From Acidobacteriota bacterium (lineage in GTDB: Bacteria; Actinomycetota; Acidimicrobiia; Acidimicrobiales; Palsa-688), in assembly GCA_028876385.1 (NCBI GenBank), contig JAGWSF010000120.1:23753-87752 (forward strand): a stretch of 64,000 bases of DNA, in the 5' to 3' direction. The notes below the pieces were generated by a model. That model was not told the origin of the DNA. It saw only the letters and a program-made list of their open reading frames with translations, and made no database searches. The first letter of the stretch is position 1, and every line of letters starts with the position of its first letter. Positions 41,852 to 50,620 of the stretch are shown one piece after another. Made by a program: the position numbers and the translations under genes.

Positions 41852-43230
41852 CAGGCGATGGCCACGTCGAGGCACCACTCGAGGGGCGGCACGACCACCG
41901 GATGGAAGCTCGTCGGCGTGCCCCGACCCAGGGTTTCCAGCTCCAGGCCGACGGCCGCGGCGGCCGGAGCGTCGACCACCCCCACGAGGTCGAAGAGGAG
42001 ATGGCCGCTCATCACCCCGCTCATCCGGGCCAGGTCGAGCAGCCCGAACTCCGGCCACCCGGTGGCGAAGATCACCGCCGCCGCGCCGCGGGCGGCGTCG
42101 TAGGCGTCCCGGCACTCGATCCCGCCCAGCTTCGGTTCCGAGGCGATCGGGTCGAACGCCGAGACGTGGGCGCCTCTCGCCAGGAGGCCCTCGGCGATCG
42201 ATACCGCCGGCGAGTCGCGCACGTCGTCGGTGCCGGGTTTGAACGCCAGTCCGAGCAGGGCGATCCGCTTCCCGGTCACCGGTCCGGCGATGGCCTCGAG
42301 ACGATCTATCACCCGGCCTCGCGCCCAGCGGTTCACCTCGGCCGCGGCCCGGGCCACCGGCGCCGGCGAACCGAGGGCGTCGGCGGTGGCGATCAACCCG
42401 GTGAGATCCTTGCCCAGGCAGGAGCCGCCGAAGCCGGGACCGTGGGCGAGGAAGCTGGACCCGATACGACGGTCGGCGCCCACGCCGGCCAGGACCGAGC
42501 GGGCGTCGGCTCCGGCCTGCTCGCACAGACCGGAAATCTCGTTGGCGAACGAGATTTTGAGGGCCAGGAAGGTGTTCGACGCGTACTTGATCAGCTCCGA
42601 GCTGCGCCGGTCGCAGCGCAGCAGGGGCCACGTCGGCGGGTAGAGCGACGCCACCAGGTCCCCCGCCGGTCCGTCCTCCGATCCGATCACGACCCGGTCG
42701 GGATTGAAGAAGTCGTCCACCGCCTGGCTCTCACGCAGGAACTCCGGGTTCGACACGACCGTCACCCTCACCCCGGGCGGGGCCGACTCGGCGGCGATCA
42801 CCTCGATGGCCTCGCAGCTGCCCGGCGGCACGGTGCTCTTGACCACGATCACCAGATCCCCGGTGGCGGCCGCCGCCACCTCGGCGGCGGCCGAGGCGAT
42901 CTGGCGCAGGTCCGGGTGCCCGTCGGGCCGGGCCGGTGTGCCCACGCACAGGATGGCAACCGCCGACCCGGGGACCGCCTCGCCGACATCGCCGGTGAAG
43001 CCCACCCGCCCGCCGCGCCCGCCGTCGGCCAGTAGTTCGGCGACGCCGGGTTCGTGTATGGGGACCTCCCCGGCGAGGAGTCGATGGAGTTGGTGGGGGT
43101 TGTGCTCGACGCAGGTGACCCGATGCCCGAGGGCGGCGAAGCACACGGTGGCGGTCAGGCCGACGTAGCCGGCCCCGATGACGGTGACCCGGCGCGGCTG
43201 AGCCGCCTGATGGCAGCTGTAGCGGTTCAT
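41851..43230 (-). CDS. UDP-glucose/nucleotide-sugar 6-dehydrogenase
   Basis: The 459-aa protein has the NAD-binding VTVIGAGYVGLTATVCFAALGH, the central KSTVPPGSCEAIEVI and SNPEFLRESQAVDDFFNPDRVVIG, and the catalytic-Cys loop GFGGSCLGKDL. It would oxidise UDP-glucose (or a related sugar) to the uronic acid for polysaccharide assembly. The loop reads SCLGKD where SCFPKD is usual, so activity or substrate may differ. ATG 43230 overlaps the ABC exporter stop. It is one of two such dehydrogenases in this locus. Confidence 0.9.
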   Translation of the reverse strand: MNRYSCHQAAQPRRVTVIGAGYVGLTATVCFAALGHRVTCVEHNPHQLHRLLAGEVPIHEPGVAELLADGGRGGRVGFTGDVGEAVPGSAVAILCVGTPARPDGHPDLRQIASAAAEVAAAATGDLVIVVKSTVPPGSCEAIEVIAAESAPPGVRVTVVSNPEFLRESQAVDDFFNPDRVVIGSEDGPAGDLVASLYPPTWPLLRCDRRSSELIKYASNTFLALKISFANEISGLCEQAGADARSVLAGVGADRRIGSSFLAHGPGFGGSCLGKDLTGLIATADALGSPAPVARAAAEVNRWARGRVIDRLEAIAGPVTGKRIALLGLAFKPGTDDVRDSPAVSIAEGLLARGAHVSAFDPIASEPKLGGIECRDAYDAARGAAAVIFATGWPEFGLLDLARMSGVMSGHLLFDLVGVVDAPAAAAVGLELETLGRGTPTSFHPVVVPPLEWCLDVAIA

Positions 43231-45029
43231 GGGCGGATGACCTCCAGGTGACGGCCGGCGGGGAGCCGGGAGAGCGAATCGAGGTGGGCGTAGGTGCGTC
43301 CCGAGCGGGACAGCTCGCCGTGCGTTCCGACTTCGACGAGGCGCCCGCGGTCGATCACCGCGATGGTGTCGGCGCCACGCACGGCACGAAGCTCGTGGCT
43401 GATCATCACGGTGGTCCGGCCCTCGCACACCCGGTCCAGGGCGCTGAGCAGGACCGAAGCTATTTCGACGTCGAGCCCGGTGGTCGGCTCGTCGAGGAGC
43501 AGGATGGGGGCCTGGCGGGCCACGGCCCGGGCCAGCGCCACGCACTGGCGCTGGCCGCCCGACAGCGAACCTCCTCTTTCGGCGACCAGCCCGTCGTATC
43601 CCTCGGGGAGACTGTCGATGATCTCGTGCACCCCGGCCGCCTTGGCGGCCTGCACGGCGGCCGACCTGGTGGGGGCCGCCAGGCCGTAGGCGATGTTCTC
43701 CCACAGCGTGGCCCGAAACAGGTAGGGCTCCTGGGGTACGAGGGCGATCTGGCGGCGGAGATCGCCCAGGTCCAGACGCCGGACGTCGGTGCCGTCGAGG
43801 CGCACCGCACCCCGCTGGGGGTCAGCAAAGCGAGGTATCAGCCGGAGTATGGTGCTCTTCCCCGATCCGGTCCGGCCGACCAGAGCGTGACGACCGCCGG
43901 CGGCGAACTCGAGGTCTATGCCCTCGAGGGCGGCGTCGTGGCCCGGGTAGGAGTACCCGACGGCCTCCAGCGTGACCGTCCCCCGGGCCTTGGCGATACG
44001 CCGCGGGTGGGGGTCCACCGGCACCGATTCGTCGGTGTCGAGGATCTCCGCGACCCGTTCGGCCGCGGCGTGACCCCGACCGGCGACTCCAGCCAGTTTG
44101 GCCAGCTGCCGCACCGGCGTGTACATGCCCCGCAGATAGGCCGAGAACACGAGCACGTCGCCGGGGGTCAGACTCCCGGCCAGGACCGCCCGCGACCCGA
44201 TGTAGACGACCACCGCGGTGGTCGTGGCCACCGTGAAGGCCACCAGCGGGGTGAAGGCCGACTGGTCCACGACGGCTCGCAGACCGGCCCGCAGGGCCTC
44301 GTCGTTGGCCGCGTCGAAGCGGTCGCCCTCCCGTTCCTCGGTCCCGAACGCCTGCACCACCGGAAGGGCCGAGAGCACCTCCTGGGCCACCCCCGCGGAG
44401 CTGCCCGAAGCGCGCAGCGCAGCCCGCTGGGCCTGCTTGATGCGGGTCATGTAGCGACGCACCAGCCAGTACAGCACCGGAGCTGTCAGAAGACTGACCA
44501 CGCCGAGGAACCAGTTGACCGCCAGCATTATCACGCTGAACCCCAGCAGGGTGACCGTGTTGTTGAGCACGGTGGGCAGGACGTCGACGGTCAGGCTCTG
44601 GATGTCCTGGGTGTCGCCGTCGAGCCGGCTCATGAGATCACCGGTCTGACGGCTCAGATGGAACTGCTGGGACTGGCGCTGAAGGTGGTTGAAGAGGTCG
44701 CTCCTGATGGTCGCCACGACGCGCTGGCCGGCGTGGGCCACCCAGCGGTTGGAGAGGAAGTCGGTGGCGGCCAGGGCCGCGGCCACGGCCACGCTGAACG
44801 CCGACAGCGCCACCAATCGCTCGGTCGGCGTCGCCGGCAGCCACGAGAACAGCGCCGGCACCCGGTGATTGGACAGCACCGAGTCGAAGATGACCTTCAA
44901 CGGCCACGGCGCCAACCACTGCAGGACGGCCTGGACCAGGCTGGCCGCCAGCCCGGCGGCGAGCAGCCCCCGGACCGACCGCAGGTAGGGGAGGAACCTG
45001 CGCACCGGCCCGCTCGGACGGTGGCTCAT
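43227..45029 (-). CDS. ABC exporter, fused membrane and ATPase domains
   Basis: The 600-aa half-transporter has six helices in residues 1-320. The nucleotide-binding domain has Walker A GRTGSGKST, Q-loop ALVPQEPYLF, signature LSGGQRQC and Walker B ILLLDEPTTGLD. In this position it most likely exports a glycan or lipid-linked intermediate. The substrate is not predicted by sequence. ATG 45029 overlaps the glycosyltransferase stop. Confidence 0.92.
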   Translation of the reverse strand: MSHRPSGPVRRFLPYLRSVRGLLAAGLAASLVQAVLQWLAPWPLKVIFDSVLSNHRVPALFSWLPATPTERLVALSAFSVAVAAALAATDFLSNRWVAHAGQRVVATIRSDLFNHLQRQSQQFHLSRQTGDLMSRLDGDTQDIQSLTVDVLPTVLNNTVTLLGFSVIMLAVNWFLGVVSLLTAPVLYWLVRRYMTRIKQAQRAALRASGSSAGVAQEVLSALPVVQAFGTEEREGDRFDAANDEALRAGLRAVVDQSAFTPLVAFTVATTTAVVVYIGSRAVLAGSLTPGDVLVFSAYLRGMYTPVRQLAKLAGVAGRGHAAAERVAEILDTDESVPVDPHPRRIAKARGTVTLEAVGYSYPGHDAALEGIDLEFAAGGRHALVGRTGSGKSTILRLIPRFADPQRGAVRLDGTDVRRLDLGDLRRQIALVPQEPYLFRATLWENIAYGLAAPTRSAAVQAAKAAGVHEIIDSLPEGYDGLVAERGGSLSGGQRQCVALARAVARQAPILLLDEPTTGLDVEIASVLLSALDRVCEGRTTVMISHELRAVRGADTIAVIDRGRLVEVGTHGELSRSGRTYAHLDSLSRLPAGRHLEVIRP

Positions 45030-46303
45030 CGCAGGGAAGCCGCTCGGGGTGCGTCGGCGCCCGGGAGGAACAGCGGGAGCAGATCGACGGCGCAGGCCCG
45101 CCGGTCGAAGTAGGTGACGACCCTGTCGCGGGCCGCCCGGCCGAGGCGCCCCCGCAGGTCGGCGTCGACGATGGCCTGTTCCAGGGCCCCCGCCAGAGCG
45201 TCGGGGTCCCCCGGTGGCACCAGCAGGCCGCTCTCTTCGTGCTCGATGGCCTCCGGGATACCTGACACGTCCGATGCCACTACCGCCAACCCGCTGGCCA
45301 TGGCTTCGAGAAGCGAGTTGGGTATCCCGTCGCGGTCACCATCGGCCACGACCACGCTGGCCTGGACGAACAGGTCGGCCTGCCCGTACTCGGTCACGAT
45401 CTCCTGGTGGGTGAGGGCGCCGGCGAAGCTCACGTGGGCCGCCAGGTCCAGGTCCCGCACCTGCTGGGCCACCTCGTCGCGCTGGGGTCCCCCTCCGACG
45501 ATGCGAAGCCGGACATCGTGGCCCCGGTCGACCAACCGGCGCAGGGCGGCCAGCAGCACCGGGTAGCCCTTCTTCTCGACCAGGCGGCCGACCGCCAGCA
45601 GGGTGAGAGGCTCCCCGTCGGGGCGGCCCCGGGGCCGGGGGGCGAAGCGCTCGGTGTCCACCCCGTGGTAGGCCAACACGATGTTGGCGTCCGAGCCGCT
45701 GCGCCGGGCCAGTTCGTCTCGGGCCGCAGCCGAGCAGGTGAGCACGAACGCGGCGTCGCGCGCCTTCACGGCCATCTCGGTCGGGTCGGTGAGGTACAGG
45801 TCCTTGGCGTGAGCGGCGAAACTGTACGGGATCCCGGTCATCAGATGGGCCAGACGGGCCGTGGAAGCCGGCCCGTGGGCGAACGCCGCGTGGACGTGGG
45901 TCGCTCCGCCCCGCTGGAGCCGGACGGCCAGGCGGCCGGCGTCGAGGAACGGGCGGATGGTCCCGGTCACGGCTCGTTCGGCGCGTGCCGCGGCGAGCGC
46001 GGTCCGCCACCGGTCCGGTGCGGCCGCCGCCAAGCGCAGATGGGCGGCCACGGTGGTGGCTATCCCGCGGGGGATGGCGACGGAGCGGCGGCCCCTGCCC
46101 CTCAGGTAGACGACCGGGCTGCGTACCCGGTCCACGTCGGGCTGGTGGAGACCCTCCCCTGGGTCGGCGACGGCGAAGAGCCGGAGGGGCACTCCCGCCT
46201 CCTCGAGGCCGAGGATCTCGTCGAGGATGAACGTCTCGGACAATCGCGGGAAGCGCTTGGTCAGGTACCCGACCGTCGGCGCCCCGGCGGGAGCGCGGCT
46301 CAC
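45026..46303 (-). CDS. GT4-type glycosyltransferase
   Basis: The 425-aa GT-B enzyme begins VGYLTKRFPRLSETFILDEILGLEEAG, a pattern of polysaccharide-locus glycosyltransferases. Its C-terminal donor domain has VGRLVEKKGYPVLLAALRRL and DGIPNSLLEAMASGLAVVASDVSGIPEAI, the EX7E-type region. It probably adds a hexose to the growing glycan. GTG 46303 overlaps the neighbour's stop. Confidence 0.9.
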   Translation of the reverse strand: MSRAPAGAPTVGYLTKRFPRLSETFILDEILGLEEAGVPLRLFAVADPGEGLHQPDVDRVRSPVVYLRGRGRRSVAIPRGIATTVAAHLRLAAAAPDRWRTALAAARAERAVTGTIRPFLDAGRLAVRLQRGGATHVHAAFAHGPASTARLAHLMTGIPYSFAAHAKDLYLTDPTEMAVKARDAAFVLTCSAAARDELARRSGSDANIVLAYHGVDTERFAPRPRGRPDGEPLTLLAVGRLVEKKGYPVLLAALRRLVDRGHDVRLRIVGGGPQRDEVAQQVRDLDLAAHVSFAGALTHQEIVTEYGQADLFVQASVVVADGDRDGIPNSLLEAMASGLAVVASDVSGIPEAIEHEESGLLVPPGDPDALAGALEQAIVDADLRGRLGRAARDRVVTYFDRRACAVDLLPLFLPGADAPRAASLR

Positions 46304-47547
46304 GCCGGGAGCCTCTGGCCCACCGAGGTGAACTGGTGAGACGCCGGTCTGGCCGCCTTCGCCTGCCGGCAGCTGCTTCCCGGATCGGTCAGAACCCGGG
46401 TGAGCCGATTGAGGCCGTCGAAGTCGAGCCGGTCCGGCGCCGGTCGGGCGACCGACGGGTCGGACGCGGCGCGGGCGATGCGCTCGCCGAGGTCGGGGCC
46501 GCTGTCGACCACCCCGACCAGACCCTGGCCGGCGAAGAGATCGGCCCGGATGGCCTGCTCGGCCCTCGGGTGGCGGCGGGGAACGACGATGGTCGGGGTT
46601 CCCGAAGCCACGGCCTCGGTGAGGGTGTTGTACCCCCCCATCGTGACGATCAGCCGGGCCGCTTCCATGACCGACGGCATGTCGGGGTGGAACCGCAGCA
46701 CCTCGACCGAGTCGTGGCGGGCGGCCAGGTCCTCGACGGTGCGGTAGTCGTCATCGTTCATCAAAGGTCCGGTCACCGCCACGGTGTGCAGGCCGAGTCT
46801 GGGCCCGGCGTCGATGGCCCCGGCCAGCACGGCCAAACCGTCGCCGCCCCCGCCGGCGGTGGCCAGCAGCGTGGGTCGACCCCGGTCCGAGGTGGTGGTG
46901 GTGGTGGACTCACCGGCCGCGGTCGGCCGCAAATACCCGCAGTAGACGATGGCCTCCCGAACCGAGGACGGCAGCAGGTACTCCCGTCCCACGTCGAAGA
47001 GGTCCTGGGAGCCGTAGACCACCACCTGGTGGTAGACGTCCTCGAGCAGGCCGTAGATGCCCTGGCTGCGCCACGTCTTTGTGACCGCCGCCGGGTCGTC
47101 GAGGATGTCGCGCAGCCCGAGGACCAGGCGGGTGGCGGGGGAGTGGGCCCGAACGGCATCGAAGACCCCGAGCAGCTCGCCGTGCATGCCCGCCGGGGAG
47201 TGATCGACGAGCAGGACGTCGGGTCGGAAGCGGCGAACCACGTCGCACATCACCGCGGTGCGGGTGCGTCGCACCACCCCCAGGGTGAGGCGCCGGTCCA
47301 GGGGTTGGTACTGCTCCGAACCGGTCTTGGTGACCGACGGCAGTTTCACCAGGCTCAGCCCGTCCGGCACGCTGAAGTGGCTGGCGACGGGCGACCCCGA
47401 CATGAGTACGACCCGGAGGCTCGGGTCGCTGGACAGGAGGTGGCTGGCTATCCGCAGATTGCGACGCAGATGACCGAGCCCGTAGGTGTCGTGGGAGTAG
47501 AGAAGGACCTTGCGTACGGGGCGCCCGGTCAGGCCACGATGGGTCAC
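46300..47547 (-). CDS. MurG/GT28-like glycosyltransferase
   Basis: The 415-aa protein begins with KVLLYSHDTYGLGHLRRNLRIASHLL and ends with the GT-B donor motif TMGGYNTLTEAVASGTPTIVVPRRHPRAEQAIRADLFAGQGLVGVV, as in MurG-like UDP-sugar transferases. It resembles the enzyme at 50617-51822 (both begin LLYSH/LFYSHH plus GLGHL), so the two may be paralogues acting in sequence. GTG 47547 overlaps the epimerase stop (GTGA). Confidence 0.88.
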   Translation of the reverse strand: MTHRGLTGRPVRKVLLYSHDTYGLGHLRRNLRIASHLLSSDPSLRVVLMSGSPVASHFSVPDGLSLVKLPSVTKTGSEQYQPLDRRLTLGVVRRTRTAVMCDVVRRFRPDVLLVDHSPAGMHGELLGVFDAVRAHSPATRLVLGLRDILDDPAAVTKTWRSQGIYGLLEDVYHQVVVYGSQDLFDVGREYLLPSSVREAIVYCGYLRPTAAGESTTTTTSDRGRPTLLATAGGGGDGLAVLAGAIDAGPRLGLHTVAVTGPLMNDDDYRTVEDLAARHDSVEVLRFHPDMPSVMEAARLIVTMGGYNTLTEAVASGTPTIVVPRRHPRAEQAIRADLFAGQGLVGVVDSGPDLGERIARAASDPSVARPAPDRLDFDGLNRLTRVLTDPGSSCRQAKAARPASHQFTSVGQRLPA

Positions 47548-48503
47548 GCCGACCTCCTCGAACCCTCGATGCGTAGCGACCTGACCCACTCGATCTCGGC
47601 GCGGTAGCCCACGCTGAAAGGGGTCGACGCCCGGAAGCCCATGAGCTGCTCGGCTCGGCTCAGGTCGGCCTCGGTATGCAGTACGTCACCGCGGGCGAAG
47701 GGTCCGAGGCGCACCCGTAGAGGCTCGCCGATGGCCTCCGAAAGCAGGTCGAGGACCTGCCGGATGCTCACCCGGGACCCGCCGCCGATATTGACCGCCA
47801 GGCCGGCCACCGGCGCAGTGGCCGCCCGGTGGGTGGCTTCGACGATGTCGTCGACGTAGGTGAAGTCCCGGCTCTGGGATCCGTCCCCGAACACCACTAG
47901 GGGCTGGTGGTCCCAGGCCGCCTCGGCGAATATGCGCAGCCCCATGTCGGGGCGCTGACCGGGACCGTAGACGGTGAAGTACCTGAGGGCGACGCACTCG
48001 AGGTCCGGGCCGTCGGCGGCCAGGCACACCCGCTCGGCCTCGAGCTTGGACATCCCGTAAGGCGACACCGGGCCGGTGGGGCCGTCCTCGCGGAACGGCA
48101 GGGCGGCGTCTCCGTAGACCGATGACGACGAGGCGTACACCAGCCGGCGGACCGTCGGGCTCTGTCGGCAGGCCTCGACCAGGGCGGCGGTGGAGGTGAC
48201 ATTGTCATGGCGGTACCGGGACTCGAGCGTGAAGCTGGCCCGTACGCCGGCTCGGCCGGCCAGGTGGAACACGACCTCGGCACCGGCGATGTGCTCAGGC
48301 AGGGTCAGATCCGCCAGGTGGCCCGACACGAGGGTGAAGGCGGGGTGGCGCACCAGTACGGCGGCCCGGGCCAGTTTCTCCCCCGGGTCGTAGGTGTCGG
48401 TGAACCCGTCGATGCCGACGACCTCGTGGCCGTCGTCGAGGAGGCGTTGCGACAGTCGGGATCCGATGAAGCCGGCGGCGCCGGTGACGACGAGGCGGCT
48501 CAT
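47544..48503 (-). CDS. NAD-dependent sugar epimerase/dehydratase
   Basis: The protein of about 319 aa is an extended SDR: the Rossmann loop LVVTGAAGFIGSRLSQRLLDDGHEVVGID, the active-site Tyr and Lys in SPYGMSKLEAERV, and RYFTVYGPGQRPDMGLRIF. It resembles UDP-glucuronate 4-epimerase-like enzymes, which would fit the two nucleotide-sugar dehydrogenases. ATG 48503 or 48515 could be the start. Neither has a clear ribosome binding site. It begins 61 bp after the preceding gene, the only sizeable gap in the upstream half of the run. Confidence 0.9.
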   Translation of the reverse strand: MSRLVVTGAAGFIGSRLSQRLLDDGHEVVGIDGFTDTYDPGEKLARAAVLVRHPAFTLVSGHLADLTLPEHIAGAEVVFHLAGRAGVRASFTLESRYRHDNVTSTAALVEACRQSPTVRRLVYASSSSVYGDAALPFREDGPTGPVSPYGMSKLEAERVCLAADGPDLECVALRYFTVYGPGQRPDMGLRIFAEAAWDHQPLVVFGDGSQSRDFTYVDDIVEATHRAATAPVAGLAVNIGGGSRVSIRQVLDLLSEAIGEPLRVRLGPFARGDVLHTEADLSRAEQLMGFRASTPFSVGYRAEIEWVRSLRIEGSRRSA

Positions 48504-48564
48504 GACCGCTGACATCCGGTGGTGGACATGGAAGATTTCCTCCTGCTCGGGTTGGGGAGACGGA

Positions 48565-49833
48565 TCACAGGGACTCCACGTGGGTGCCCTGCAGCCGTCG
48601 TCGGGTGTCGAACACGAACTTCGAGTGGGCACGGATCTGGTCGAGGTCGAACGCGTCGTGGTCGGTGACGAGTACCACCACGTCGGCGCCGGCCAGCTCG
48701 TCGGCGGTCGGCTCCACCCGGGTCAGGCCGGGCAGGCCGACCTGCTCCACCACGTGGGGGTCGGCGGCGCGCACCTCGGCGCCGGCGCTGAGCAGCAGCG
48801 ACGCCAGCGTGACCGCGGGAGACTCGCGGCAGTCACCGCTGTTTCGCTTGTAGGCCAGCCCGAGGAGCAGCACTCTGGCCCCGTTGAGCGACCGGCAGCG
48901 CCGGTTGAGCGAGTCGGCCAGCCGGCGGGCCACGTACTCGGGCATGTGGTCGTTTATGTCGTTGGCCAGCTCGACGAAGCGGAACGAGCGGTTGAGGCTG
49001 CTGCGCACCCGCCACGACAGGTAGGTCGGGTCGATGGGCAGGCAGTGCCCTCCGACGCCGGGGCCGGGGTCGAAGCGCATGAAGCCGAAGGGCTTGGTCG
49101 CCGCCGCGTCGATGGCTTCCCCGATGTCGATACCGAGCTCGTTGGCGAACATGGCCAGCTCGTTGACCAGGGCGATGTTGACGTGGCGGAAGGTGTTCTC
49201 GATCAGCTTGGCCAACTCCGCCACGGCCGGACGCGAGACGGGCACCACGCGATCGACGACCGTCGAGTAGAAGTCGGCGATGGTCTTGGTCGAGGTCTCG
49301 TCGATCCCCGAGACCAGCTTCGGGGTGTTGACGACGCTCCACTTGGGATTGCCGGGATCGATTCGTTCCGAGCTGTAGCCGAGGTGGAAGTCCCGTCCGG
49401 CGACGAGACCCGAGCCCTCTTCGAGGATGGGCCCGACGATCTCCTCGGTCGTCCCCGGGTAGGTCGTGGACTCCAGCACCACCGTGGCGCCCGGACGGAG
49501 GAAGGGCCCGAGGGCCCGGCTCGCGTCCTCGACGGCGCTCAGGTCCGGGACCCGGTCGCGAAGCGGTGTGGGGACGGCGATGACCGCGACATCGAAGCCG
49601 GTCAGGTCCTCGGGTCGGTCGGTGGCCCGGTAGCCGCATGAGGAGACGTCGGCCAACCGGGCGTCGCTTATGTCCTCGACGTAGCTGCGCCGGGATCGCA
49701 GCATGGCGAGCCGACGGGGATCGGGTTCGTAGCCGACGACGGTGTGGCCGGCCTCGGCCGCAGCCACCGCCAGGGGCAGGCCCACGTATCCCTGTCCGAG
49801 CACGACCACGTGGTCAGGTGCGACTGTCGTCAT
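48565..49833 (-). CDS. Nucleotide-sugar dehydrogenase, WecC-like
   Basis: The 422-aa protein has the NAD loop VVVLGQGYVGLPLAVAAAEAGHTVVGYEPD, the central STTYPGTTEEIVGPILEE and the catalytic-Cys loop GVGGHCLPIDPTYLSW. This GGHC type is typical of UDP-ManNAc/UDP-hexosamine dehydrogenases, unlike the GGSC type at 41851. Its sugar is probably an amino-sugar. ATG 49833 overlaps the deacetylase stop by 20 bp. Confidence 0.92.
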   Translation of the reverse strand: MTTVAPDHVVVLGQGYVGLPLAVAAAEAGHTVVGYEPDPRRLAMLRSRRSYVEDISDARLADVSSCGYRATDRPEDLTGFDVAVIAVPTPLRDRVPDLSAVEDASRALGPFLRPGATVVLESTTYPGTTEEIVGPILEEGSGLVAGRDFHLGYSSERIDPGNPKWSVVNTPKLVSGIDETSTKTIADFYSTVVDRVVPVSRPAVAELAKLIENTFRHVNIALVNELAMFANELGIDIGEAIDAAATKPFGFMRFDPGPGVGGHCLPIDPTYLSWRVRSSLNRSFRFVELANDINDHMPEYVARRLADSLNRRCRSLNGARVLLLGLAYKRNSGDCRESPAVTLASLLLSAGAEVRAADPHVVEQVGLPGLTRVEPTADELAGADVVVLVTDHDAFDLDQIRAHSKFVFDTRRRLQGTHVESL

Positions 49834-50620
49834 CTGCAGCTCCTTGGGTAGCGCCGGCCGTCGAGGCCAGCGAGGCGAGCGGGACGCACTCGGCGCCCGG
49901 GTGGTTGGCGACCAGGTCGAGGAGCTGGGCCAGGCCTGACAGGTCGGCGGCTCCCAAATCGGCGTGGTGCAGCATCAGGCCGACGGCCGGCGTGAGACGG
50001 TCGTCCTCGGCCCGCCCCCCGGCCCGGCGCCGCACAGCGCCGGCCAGGGTCCCGGCCAGCGCCGGAAGGCCCCCTTCGCGGGTCAGCCGGGTCCAGTCGG
50101 CGCAGACCCTCACCTCGGGGAACGAGGTGACGAACGCCGATTCGTCGCGTGACAGCGCGGCGAAGCCGAGTTCGGCGAGCAGGCCGACGGTCACCTCGCT
50201 GCAGCGGTTCCACGGCGGGACGAAGACTCCGGTGGTGGGGCCGCCGATGGCCGCCTCGAGGATGTCCCGTCCAACCGTCAGGTCGGCGGCCTGGTCGTCG
50301 GCGGACCGGGCCGAGCCGAACTCGCAGGCTCTTCCGGTCGCCTCATGGTTGACGTGGGACCGGCCGTGCTGGTGGATCGCAATCGTCGCCTCGCCCGCCA
50401 GACGACCCAGGGCCGCCCCTGTCGTGGGGGTCACCTCCTCGGGTATGGCGGCCACGTCGAGGGTCGCTCCGGCGGCCGCGCACACCTCGATGAGGGGCCA
50501 CAGGCGGTCGTCGGCCCAACCGGCGTCGTCGTCACGGAAGAACCAGGCGACCGGGACCGGGGAGCCCTCGTCGAGGGCGGTGCGCAGCGGGTCCAGCCAA
50601 ACGGAGCTGACCCCGGTCAT
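49814..50620 (-). CDS. Polysaccharide deacetylase-like protein
   Basis: The 268-aa protein has NodB-like features: a metal-type FFRDDDAGWADD, IHQHGRSHVNHE and the PPWNRCS segment that follows in deacetylases, then LMLHHADLG near the C-terminus. It would remove acetyl groups from a glycan or precursor. The His-x3-His pattern is less regular than in classical members, so activity is likely but not certain. ATG 50620 overlaps the glycosyltransferase stop. Confidence 0.85.
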   Translation of the reverse strand: MTGVSSVWLDPLRTALDEGSPVPVAWFFRDDDAGWADDRLWPLIEVCAAAGATLDVAAIPEEVTPTTGAALGRLAGEATIAIHQHGRSHVNHEATGRACEFGSARSADDQAADLTVGRDILEAAIGGPTTGVFVPPWNRCSEVTVGLLAELGFAALSRDESAFVTSFPEVRVCADWTRLTREGGLPALAGTLAGAVRRRAGGRAEDDRLTPAVGLMLHHADLGAADLSGLAQLLDLVANHPGAECVPLASLASTAGATQGAADDDSRT